Of a stretch of 40,057 nucleotides of DNA, positions 26,279-33,507 are shown piece after piece. Below the pieces are notes generated by a model. The model was not told where the DNA came from and did not search any database. It saw only the letters and a list, made by a program, of their open reading frames with translations. The stretch is from Lutibacter sp. (lineage in GTDB: Bacteria > Bacteroidota > Bacteroidia > Flavobacteriales > Flavobacteriaceae): contig NZ_WTAR01000011.1 of NCBI RefSeq assembly GCF_013139515.1, forward strand, positions 1 to 40,057, in the 5' to 3' direction. Numbering within the stretch: position 1 is the first letter of the stretch; the number at the start of each line of letters is the position of its first letter. The translations under genes and the position numbers were made by a program.

Positions 26279-27177
26279 TTTGCTAATTCCATGAAGGTGT
26301 CTTCAATAGTCGTTTCTGTAGGTTGAATTGTAATATTTACAGCGCCCATTTCTTCTAAAAACAGCTGCAAATCTTTTGGGTTGAAATCCTCTCTTTTATC
26401 GGTGTAATGAACAAATTCACCGAATGGATATACACTATAATGATGTTCATACGTGTTTAAACATTCAATAAGTTTGTACATGTTATCGGTTTTCACATCG
26501 TATATTTTTTTTGGATAATGTTTTACAATTTCTTGTGGCGTATCAATTTCTAAAATCTTACCATCTTGAATTAGCGCAATTCTATCGCACAATGCAGCTT
26601 CATCCATATAAGGTGTTGAAACTAAAATGGTGATCCCTTTTTTTTGTAATCTTTTAAGCATTTCCCAAAATTCTTTACGAGAAACAGGATCAACACCTGT
26701 AGTTGGTTCATCTAAAAATAACACTTTAGGTTTGTGAATTAAAGCACAGCACAATGCTAATTTTTGCTTCATTCCACCCGATAATTTCCCTGCTCTACGT
26801 GTTTTAAAAGGTTCAATTTGAATGTAAATATCTTTTATTAAATCGTAATTTTTTTCAATGGTAGTTCCAAAAATTGTAGCAAAAAACGCTAAGTTTTCTT
26901 CAACTGTTAAATCTTGATATAAAGAAAATTTACCAGGCATATAACCAACATTGTTTCTAATGCTTTTATAATCTTTAACAACATCATAATCAGCTACAAT
27001 GGCTTCTCCTTTGTCTGCAAATAAAAGTGTAGTTAAAATTCTAAATATTGTTGTTTTTCCAGCTCCATCCGGGCCAATTAATCCAAATAATTCTCCTTCT
27101 TTAACATCAAAAGAAATGTTATTAACGGCCGTTAAGTTTTTAAAAGTTTTTGTGATATTTTTGACTAAAATGCTCAA
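26275..27177 (-). CDS. ABC transporter ATPase, first unit
   Basis: The 300-residue ATPase has Walker A GPDGAGKTT (35-43), a canonical signature KLSGGMKQKLALCCALIHKP, Walker B VLFLDEPTTGVDP and the switch segment VSTPYMDEAALC, where the usual H-loop histidine is replaced by Pro. A C-terminal extension of about 80 residues (EIVKHYPKKIYDVK to TIEDTFMELAK) is characteristic of the drug-export ATPase group. With the next gene it forms the two halves of a YbhF-like ATPase, here encoded by separate genes. The overlap with the downstream ATPase gene is 4 bp. Confidence 0.95.
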   Translation of the reverse strand: MSILVKNITKTFKNLTAVNNISFDVKEGELFGLIGPDGAGKTTIFRILTTLLFADKGEAIVADYDVVKDYKSIRNNVGYMPGKFSLYQDLTVEENLAFFATIFGTTIEKNYDLIKDIYIQIEPFKTRRAGKLSGGMKQKLALCCALIHKPKVLFLDEPTTGVDPVSRKEFWEMLKRLQKKGITILVSTPYMDEAALCDRIALIQDGKILEIDTPQEIVKHYPKKIYDVKTDNMYKLIECLNTYEHHYSVYPFGEFVHYTDKREDFNPKDLQLFLEEMGAVNITIQPTETTIEDTFMELAK

Positions 27178-27203
27178 TGTTAATGCCGTTTTTGAAAAGA
27201 GAT

Positions 27204-27662
27204 TTATTTAAAATAGATTGAATACGTTTCTAAATGTTTGTTTAAAGAGTTGAAATTAGTTTTGCAAATAACTATATCTGAAGATTCTAAACCCTTAAAA
27301 AGTAATTTCATTGGCATTAAAAAATTGTGTAATTGGTTGTGGGGTTCACCTTTCATAGAACATTCAGTTATAATAGTACCAAATTCTTTTTCTAATTTTT
27401 TTTTAAGTAAATGATAACCTTCTAAACTTTCTTTCTCAGTAAAGGAATTCATTAAAGAAATCATATTGTTTATACCATCTGTAGTCTCTGTATTTGCAGA
27501 CCATAAATTACCATTGTTTAATTGTAAAACGTCATCACTTTCGTGCTCTTCTTTTGCTTCTTCAGTTTTTTGTTTTACTTGTTTTTTTTCTGTTTTTTCT
27601 CCACAAGAGATGGCAACTGAGACTACTGTAATTATAAAAACTAATTGAAATACTTTTTCCAT
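27204..27662 (-). CDS. Lipoprotein with Cys/Met/His motif, inside the efflux operon
   Basis: The 152-residue product has a lipoprotein signal (VVSVAISCGEK, Cys20), then a highly charged Lys/Glu linker (residues 22-44). The mature part is helical and contains CSMKGEPHNQLHNFLMPM with Cys101, Met103, His108, His112 and Met117. Clustered Cys, Met and His residues in a periplasmic protein suggest metal or haem binding, but this is inference. It lies 5 bp after the small membrane protein gene and 26 bp before the first ATPase, so it is part of the transcript. I do not recognise a named family. Confidence 0.82.
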   Translation of the reverse strand: MEKVFQLVFIITVVSVAISCGEKTEKKQVKQKTEEAKEEHESDDVLQLNNGNLWSANTETTDGINNMISLMNSFTEKESLEGYHLLKKKLEKEFGTIITECSMKGEPHNQLHNFLMPMKLLFKGLESSDIVICKTNFNSLNKHLETYSIYFK

Positions 27663-27667
27663 GTTAT

Positions 27668-28024
27668 TTATTTTTTTGATTTAATTATTAATAATGAAAT
27701 TATAAGCCATAGAGCGACTCTAAAACTCATAGCTTTAATGCTTTCTAATGCCACAAATTCATTAAAAAAGTAAAGGTACAACGCCATACAAGTATGCGCT
27801 GCTAATATAAAAACAACTACTTTTTTTGCGAATAAGTTATTTTTCCAAATAAGGTAGGCTGCAATAATTGAAATAACTCCAAACAACACATTGTACACTA
27901 CTAACCAGTTTAAAACAGCATAGTCTTTCGTGTCAACACCTAAAAGCACTTTTGACCCAGCAAAAACAGACATGACACCTATAAATAATGCAAGTGCTGA
28001 AGCTATTTTATTTAAATTTTTCAT
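27668..28024 (-). CDS. Small four-helix membrane protein
   Basis: This 118-residue protein is almost entirely hydrophobic, with four probable membrane helices (about residues 6-26, 40-60, 68-86 and 97-114) separated by short charged loops. No motif points to a function. It sits between the adaptor gene (43 bp) and the lipoprotein gene (5 bp) inside the efflux operon. E. coli-type ybhGFSR operons have no equivalent, so it could be an accessory of this exporter or a passenger gene. Confidence 0.82.
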   Translation of the reverse strand: MKNLNKIASALALFIGVMSVFAGSKVLLGVDTKDYAVLNWLVVYNVLFGVISIIAAYLIWKNNLFAKKVVVFILAAHTCMALYLYFFNEFVALESIKAMSFRVALWLIISLLIIKSKK

Positions 28025-28067
28025 GACATTAAAATTGTTTTAATTTTAGAATAGTTGTTGAAACTAA

Positions 28068-28958
28068 CTATAGATTAATCCATAGTTCAGCAGGCATTCC
28101 TATTTTTAAGCTTTCATCATTTTTCACATCAATTTTCACTGCGTAAACTAGATTCACACGTTCTTCTTTTGTTTGAATAATTTTAGGAGTAAATTCAGCT
28201 TCAGAAGCAATCCAAGAAATAGTTCCAGTATAGTTTTTCATAGTTTCATTAGTATCAATTTTCACAGTGACTTTTTGACCAATTTTTATGCTTGAAAGTT
28301 GCGTTTCACTTACATAAACACGTAATTGCATAATGCTTAAATTTGCAATTTTATACAAAGGTTTTCCAAAAGAGGTAATTTCATTAGGCTCGGTATATTT
28401 CACCAAAACAGTTCCGTTTACAGGATTTAAAATAATGCTTTTTTGAAGTAGGTCTTCAACTTGTTTTAATTGTACATCAATACTTTTTAACTCATTAACA
28501 ACTGGCGCGTTTTGAATTTCTACACTTCTTATTTGTTGATGTATTACATCAATTTTTCCATCAATATCATCCAATTGTTTTTGTGTACCGGCATTTTCTT
28601 TTAATAAATTCTCAATTCTTATTTTAGAAATTTCAGCAGTTTTTAACTGTGATTTTAACACACTTATTTGTGATAAAACTCCTTTTGATTTTGAGAATAT
28701 CACACTTTTAGAAACTATTAATTGCTCCTTTTTTAAAGCTAGTTGTATAGTATCAATATACCCTACATTTTCACCTTTTTTTAGTATTTTCCCTTCTTCA
28801 ACAGAAAAAAGTATTAATTTTCCGTTGCTTTCAGCTGAAATAGTTGTTTCAGTAGCTTCAAAATTCCCATATCCATCAGCTTTATTATTGTTATTATTAC
28901 ACGAGATTATAGTGCTTGCAACTATGAATATTCCTATAAGTATTCTTGTTATTTTCAT
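28068..28958 (-). CDS. HlyD-family periplasmic adaptor lipoprotein (YbhG-like)
   Basis: Membrane-fusion proteins of this family bridge an inner-membrane exporter and an outer-membrane channel. The N terminus is a lipoprotein signal (IVASTIISCNNNNN, Cys20). The first half of the lipoyl-like domain follows (GKLILFSVEEGKILKKGENVGYI), then a long coiled-coil hairpin (about residues 75-165). The second lipoyl half is ILNPVNGTVLVKYTEPNEI and a beta-barrel domain ends the 296-residue protein. It is placed after the TolC-like gene and before the ATPases, matching the YbhG role. Confidence 0.93.
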   Translation of the reverse strand: MKITRILIGIFIVASTIISCNNNNNKADGYGNFEATETTISAESNGKLILFSVEEGKILKKGENVGYIDTIQLALKKEQLIVSKSVIFSKSKGVLSQISVLKSQLKTAEISKIRIENLLKENAGTQKQLDDIDGKIDVIHQQIRSVEIQNAPVVNELKSIDVQLKQVEDLLQKSIILNPVNGTVLVKYTEPNEITSFGKPLYKIANLSIMQLRVYVSETQLSSIKIGQKVTVKIDTNETMKNYTGTISWIASEAEFTPKIIQTKEERVNLVYAVKIDVKNDESLKIGMPAELWINL

Positions 28959-29016
28959 TTCTTTAAAATTAGTGTTTTTGAGTCTTTAATCTTTTTTCTA
29001 TGATCTCAATTCTAAA

Positions 29017-30273
29017 TTAATTCCCTTTTGTTGTTTTATAATTAGCTTTTGCTAAAAGCAATTGTATGTTATGTGTGTTTAAATTATTTTCAGCTTCGTA
29101 TAAATTTGTTAATTCGGTGATGTACGCAGACGAAGTAATAATGCCATTTTTTAATTGTGAATTAGCCGATTTTAATATCTTTTTTCTTAGTTCTATAATC
29201 GTTTTATCAGATTCAATAAAACTGGATATTTTTTTTATTTCAGCTAACTGTTGATTTAATTTAATAGTGGTATTAAGTGTGAAAATTTCTTGTTGATTAT
29301 CTACAAGTTCCTTGTTAATTTGTAATGATTTTCGTTCTTTTTTAGATGCATTCCAATCAAAAATAGACCAGTTTAATTTTAAACCAGTCATATAATATGT
29401 TTGAAAAGAATTGTCTAACATATTTAAACCTGGATTTCCATAACCGCCAGTTGCAAAACCCATCAATTTTGGTGAATTTTTCTTTATAATCAATTGCTCA
29501 GTAGCTTCAATTTGTTCTTTTTGAAGGTGAAATAAATCTAATTCTGGGCGTTTAATGCCAGTTTCTATGTTGCTTGAAATTATAGGATTTTTTAAATGTA
29601 TTTCAGTTGAAATTTGTTGCCCAATTAATTCTGAAAGTGTTTCAATTAAACTTAATTTTTTTAGGTCAAGTTCATAAAATTGTTGTGCTATTTTTAGTAA
29701 TTCAGCTTTTAAATTATTTTCAGACGTAGGCAATAACATTCCAAATTTAACACCTGCTTTTACTTCTTTTAAGGTTGTTTCTAATTGATGTTTCTTAGCA
29801 ATTAACAATGTGCTATTTTCTTGTAATAATAAAATTGAAAAATAGAGTTGATTTACCTGCTTTTTTAGTTGATATAAATTTACTTCAACTTGCTTTTGTT
29901 GTGTTTTTAAACTAGCGTTTTTAACATTAGAAGATGCATTTATCAAACCGCCATCATATATTAATTGATTTACAGAAATGGTGGTTTTGTATTGATCTTT
30001 GTTTGCTGGTTGAATTGTAGCTCCAGGAATAACAATTGGAATTGATGTAACATCAGATTGATATGTTGCCTGCGCTTCTAAATTTAGTTGAGGTAATTTT
30101 TTAGTTTTAATAACCGCTAAATCAAGCTCATTTTGTTTCGTTAACAAATCGTGTTGTTTAGCTAAAGGATAGTTTTTATTTATCAAAGTATAGCATTCCT
30201 CTAAACTTATTGTTTCTTGTGCTGTAACTGTTATTGAAAATAAGAATAGTAAGATTATTATTAGTTGTTTCAT
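29017..30273 (-). CDS. TolC-family outer-membrane efflux channel
   Basis: The 418-residue protein has a cleavable signal (MKQLIIILLFLFSITVTAQ) and two outer-membrane-efflux repeats. The first contains ISLEECYTLINKNYPLAKQHD and a beta region YQSDVTSIPIVIP; the second is LKLNWSIFDWNASKKERKSL. Long amphipathic helices make up the rest, as in trimeric tunnel proteins. The start overlaps the TetR stop as ATGA, so expression is coupled to the regulator. It supplies the exit duct for the HlyD-ABC pump. Confidence 0.93.
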   Translation of the reverse strand: MKQLIIILLFLFSITVTAQETISLEECYTLINKNYPLAKQHDLLTKQNELDLAVIKTKKLPQLNLEAQATYQSDVTSIPIVIPGATIQPANKDQYKTTISVNQLIYDGGLINASSNVKNASLKTQQKQVEVNLYQLKKQVNQLYFSILLLQENSTLLIAKKHQLETTLKEVKAGVKFGMLLPTSENNLKAELLKIAQQFYELDLKKLSLIETLSELIGQQISTEIHLKNPIISSNIETGIKRPELDLFHLQKEQIEATEQLIIKKNSPKLMGFATGGYGNPGLNMLDNSFQTYYMTGLKLNWSIFDWNASKKERKSLQINKELVDNQQEIFTLNTTIKLNQQLAEIKKISSFIESDKTIIELRKKILKSANSQLKNGIITSSAYITELTNLYEAENNLNTHNIQLLLAKANYKTTKGN

Positions 30274-30887
30274 TTGTTAATTTTTATTGCATTAATAATA
30301 AAATCAGCAACGGCTGTTTTGCGTTCTTCTATTAATTGATTGTATTCTTTATCGCCAATATTTATGAATCCTTTTAATAAAGGAGCGCCAACAAAAGGAA
30401 AAATATTTAAAGCCATAATGTTAATAAACAATTGTTCTGCTTTTATGTTTCTTATGGTTCCATCTGCAACTTTATCATTCACTTGTTTTTTAAATTTTGA
30501 AATATTTGGGAAGTTTTTTTCTTTAATTAAATCTTGAACAAAATCTGGATTTCTATTCAATTCTTGAAGAATAAAATTTGGTAAATAAGGATGTTTAATT
30601 ACAAATGAAATATAATTGTGACTAAAGTTTTTAATTTTTTCACAAATTGAAGAATCATCGTTAATTACTTCATTTAATTGTGGAGCAAGCAGAGAGAATG
30701 CTTTTTTAAAAACTGCTTCAAAAAGTAACTGTTTACTTCTAAAATAATAATGAAGCAACGCTTTGTTTATACCAGCTTTATCCGCAATTTCTTGCATACG
30801 AGCGCCCATCATTCCTTTTTGCTGAAATATATGTTTTGCGGCATTTAAAATATTAGATTCAGTAGTTGTATCTTTTGTTTTATTCAT
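30270..30887 (-). CDS. TetR/AcrR-family regulator of the efflux operon
   Basis: The N-terminal helix-turn-helix is clear: ILNAAKHIFQQKGMMGARMQEIADKAG and then INKALLHYYFRSKQLLFEAVF at residues 14-61. The C-terminal ligand-binding domain completes the 205 residues. It is the first gene of the operon and corresponds to CecR (YbiH) of E. coli, which controls ybhGFSR. Two tandem palindromes directly before its start codon are probable autoregulatory operators. The ligand cannot be told from sequence. Confidence 0.95.
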   Translation of the reverse strand: MNKTKDTTTESNILNAAKHIFQQKGMMGARMQEIADKAGINKALLHYYFRSKQLLFEAVFKKAFSLLAPQLNEVINDDSSICEKIKNFSHNYISFVIKHPYLPNFILQELNRNPDFVQDLIKEKNFPNISKFKKQVNDKVADGTIRNIKAEQLFINIMALNIFPFVGAPLLKGFINIGDKEYNQLIEERKTAVADFIINAIKINK

Positions 30888-30890
30888 TTT

Positions 30891-30919
30891 TTAACTAAAT
30901 AGTTTAACCAAATGGTTAA
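30891..30919 (-). promoter_or_regulatory. Tandem palindromic operators of the TetR regulator
   Basis: Two perfect 12-bp palindromes of the form AACyAAATrGTT stand side by side: AACTAAATAGTT (30893-30904) and AACCAAATGGTT (30906-30917), with a 13-bp period. They begin 6 bp before the tetR start codon and cover the expected transcription start just downstream of the -7 box. A repressor bound here would block its own operon. Confidence 0.75.
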
Positions 30920-30951
30920 CAAATGTAAAATCTTTTTTTGAACTGACAAAA
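30920..30951 (-). promoter_or_regulatory. Consensus promoter of the efflux operon
   Basis: On the minus strand TTTTG (30947-30951) is followed after 19 bp by TACATTTG (30920-30927), a full match to the Bacteroidota consensus. It overlaps the divergent promoter region of the serine hydrolase and abuts the tandem palindromes. Confidence 0.8.
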
Positions 30952-30966
30952 TAATTCCTATTTTTA
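30937..30966 (+). promoter_or_regulatory. Probable promoter of the serine hydrolase gene
   Basis: TTTG (30937-30940) and, 18 bp later, TATTTTTA (30959-30966), one base away from TAnnTTTG. The start codon is 24 bp further. It interleaves with the divergent efflux promoter. Confidence 0.5.
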
Positions 30967-30990
30967 CGTTCTAATATAAAATATAATTCA

Positions 30991-32334
30991 ATGAAAAAAT
31001 TATTGAAATACAGTCTGTTATTGTTAGTCTTAGCTGCAATTTATGTGGTTTATACAAATTATCCAAGATTGAATATTATTTCAGGATATTCAGCAAAAAA
31101 TATGAGTTCTTCAGTTTTTTTAGCTGAAAGAACATTGGAAATTACAGATAAGCAGGATAATAATTTTTCACCTATAAATATTGCAGATGATAAAGTGAAT
31201 ATTGAAGAGAAGTCTGCCACAGCTTCAGTGTATGGTTTTATGAAACGAAAAGCTATTTATAAAGAAGGCTTAGGAAGTATTTTAGTGTTGGATGATTTTA
31301 AAGAGGATACTAAATTTTTAGTTCCAAACAGAACAAAATCAACTAGCAACTTGCCTTATCCTTATGGTGATGGAGCACAAAAAGATACAGTTTTTAGTAA
31401 TGTGAATTATAGCGAATTAGACACAGCGGTTTCAAATTCTTTTGATGTGAATGATGAATACATAAAAAAAACCAGAGCAGTTGTAGTAATTTATAAAGAT
31501 AAAATTATTGCAGAAAAATATGCTGAAGGTTTTGATAAAAGCTCAAAAATTTTAGGTTGGTCAATGACAAAAAGTATTACAAGTGCCGTTTTAGGAATTT
31601 TAGAGAAACAAGGAAAAATTGATGTAAATCAAACAAATTTATTTCCAGAATGGGAGAATGATGAACGCTCAAAAATTTCATTAAACAATTTATTACAAAT
31701 GAATAGTGGTTTGGAATGGAATGAAGATTACAACACCATGTCAGACGTTACTAAGATGCTATTTTTAGCAAAAGATATGACCAGAACCCAAATGAAAAAA
31801 CCGTTAGCGGGTGAACCAAATAACAGTTGGAATTATTCATCAGGAACTTCAAACTTAGTTTCGGGGTACATTAGAAATCAATTTAAAACACATCAGGAAT
31901 ATTTAGATTTTTGGTATGCAGAATTAATTGATAAAATTGGAATGAATTCTATGTTAATTGAAACCGATTTAACAGGTAATTATGTTGGTTCTTCTTATGG
32001 TTGGGCAACACCAAGAGATTGGGCAAAATTTGGACTGTTATACCTACATAAAGGAAATTGGAATGGAGAACAAATCTTAAATGAATCTTGGGTAAATTAT
32101 ACTGCAACACCAACCAATGGTTCTAATGGAGAATATGGAGCACATTTTTGGTTAAATGCTGGCGGTGTGTATCCAAATGCTCCAAAAGATGTATTTTCTT
32201 GTAATGGATATCAAGGGCAGCGTGTTTTTATAATTCCTTCAAAAAATATGGTAATTGTAAGAATGGGTTTAAGTGAAGATTCAAGCTTTAATTTTGATGC
32301 TTTTTTAAAGGATATTTTGGCTTCTATTAAATAG
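30991..32334 (+). CDS. Membrane-anchored serine hydrolase, beta-lactamase fold (class C-like)
   Basis: The 447-residue protein has an N-terminal membrane anchor (residues 4-22) and a serine beta-lactamase/esterase domain. The catalytic SxxK is Ser191-Met-Thr-Lys194 in GWSMTKSITSAVLG, and the YxS motif is Tyr282-Ser-Ser284 in WNYSSGTSNL. The third motif appears as NGYQGQRVF, a variant of the HxG/KTG position, common in esterase-like members that do not hydrolyse beta-lactams. It is probably a periplasmic esterase or peptidase; the substrate is unknown. It is divergent from the efflux operon and shares its promoter region. Confidence 0.93.
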   Translation: MKKLLKYSLLLLVLAAIYVVYTNYPRLNIISGYSAKNMSSSVFLAERTLEITDKQDNNFSPINIADDKVNIEEKSATASVYGFMKRKAIYKEGLGSILVLDDFKEDTKFLVPNRTKSTSNLPYPYGDGAQKDTVFSNVNYSELDTAVSNSFDVNDEYIKKTRAVVVIYKDKIIAEKYAEGFDKSSKILGWSMTKSITSAVLGILEKQGKIDVNQTNLFPEWENDERSKISLNNLLQMNSGLEWNEDYNTMSDVTKMLFLAKDMTRTQMKKPLAGEPNNSWNYSSGTSNLVSGYIRNQFKTHQEYLDFWYAELIDKIGMNSMLIETDLTGNYVGSSYGWATPRDWAKFGLLYLHKGNWNGEQILNESWVNYTATPTNGSNGEYGAHFWLNAGGVYPNAPKDVFSCNGYQGQRVFIIPSKNMVIVRMGLSEDSSFNFDAFLKDILASIK

Positions 32335-32447
32335 AATAGGTTTTATTTTTTTTAAACTTTTACACGGTAAACACATAATATAGAGTGAATTAACAGTTTA
32401 TTAATTTTCTGTTAAAACAAAAAATTCCGTATGTAACAATAATTATA

Positions 32448-32455
32448 TATTTTTG
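32448..32455 (+). promoter_or_regulatory. Possible -7 element for the LytTR gene
   Basis: TATTTTTG matches TAnnTTTG 62 bp before the TTG start. No normal -33 element is seen. The 182-bp gap to the serine hydrolase otherwise holds only AT-rich sequence. Confidence 0.4.
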
Positions 32456-32516
32456 GTTAATCCACAAAGTAGAATCAACTAAATAAGCCCCTTCATTTTA
32501 GTAATATTATTTTTAA

Positions 32517-33467
32517 TTGTCAACAGTAATCAAAAAAAACTTGAACCCACATCAAATTAATACAAGAATTAACTATTACCTAAATTCTATTAGTCCAATA
32601 AGTACTAGTAGAAAAGACATAACTTATGGTGTAATTTTAGAGTTTTTTTTAATTTTAATTTTTATAGCACTCTTCAAACCATATATTATAAGAGAATTAT
32701 CTACAGTATCAACTTTAGAAGTGGCATTCACTTCAGCATTTATATGTAGTTTTTTTAGTTGGCTTTATGCAATTAATACGAATAGTATAAATTTAAAAAC
32801 TTGGACATATAAAAAAGATATTATTAGATTTTATAAAAGATTGTTATTTGTGGCTATTATTTATTTAACATATGCATATGTTGCATTTCATTATTTATAT
32901 AATAGTGAAATTGTTTTGCCTGTAAATGGTTTTACATTTAATAGTTTACTGTACATCTTTTTTATAGGAACACTTATTTATTTTTTTTCAAAATTTGTAG
33001 ACCATTTAAAATTTTCAGCTATTGAAATAAAACCGAAAGTAATTGCTGAAAATTATATAAAATTAGAAGAGTCAATAATTTTTTTCGGTAAAAATAAAGA
33101 AGAATTTGTAGAAGCTAGATTAAGCAATATTTTATATACCCAATCAGTTGGGCATTATATAAATTTTTATTTAACATATGAAAATACTGATGAGATTAAA
33201 GTAGAAACAATTAGAAATAGTTTAAATAATATTATGAATGAAGTAAATAAGCACGCTAATTTATTTCAATGCCATAGAAGTTTTATAGTAAATTTAAATA
33301 AAGTAAAGCGAATAGAAGGTAATTCTCAAAAAGCTAAACTTGTATTTATAAACAATAATAATTCAATACCAATTTCAAGAGAAAATTATAAATGCCTTAA
33401 AGAAAGGTACTCATTTAGTGAAAAAGGCTATTCATTTAATGAAAAATACTATTTAGAAACAGTTTAA
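32517..33467 (+). CDS. Membrane-bound LytTR transcription regulator
   Basis: The 316-residue protein has four membrane helices (about residues 42-165) and a C-terminal LytTR DNA-binding domain (about 190-300). The domain contains ILYTQSVGHYINFYL, HANLFQCHRSFIVNLNKVKRIE and IPISRENYKCLKERY, which are characteristic. No ATG exists near the start: an in-frame TAA lies directly before TTG 32517, so TTG is the likely initiation codon. It is a one-component membrane sensor or regulator. It lies 40 bp before the giant surface-protein gene on the same strand and may control it. The signal is unknown. Confidence 0.9.
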   Translation: MSTVIKKNLNPHQINTRINYYLNSISPISTSRKDITYGVILEFFLILIFIALFKPYIIRELSTVSTLEVAFTSAFICSFFSWLYAINTNSINLKTWTYKKDIIRFYKRLLFVAIIYLTYAYVAFHYLYNSEIVLPVNGFTFNSLLYIFFIGTLIYFFSKFVDHLKFSAIEIKPKVIAENYIKLEESIIFFGKNKEEFVEARLSNILYTQSVGHYINFYLTYENTDEIKVETIRNSLNNIMNEVNKHANLFQCHRSFIVNLNKVKRIEGNSQKAKLVFINNNNSIPISRENYKCLKERYSFSEKGYSFNEKYYLETV

Positions 33468-33507
33468 ATAATTGAAAATGTTATTTTCGCGAATTAAATA
33501 AATATAT

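Noticed and set aside
30991..32334. Serine hydrolase as a beta-lactam resistance gene
   Set aside because: The class C-like fold with SxxK and YxS is shared with esterases and peptidases, and the third motif is atypical, so resistance cannot be claimed.
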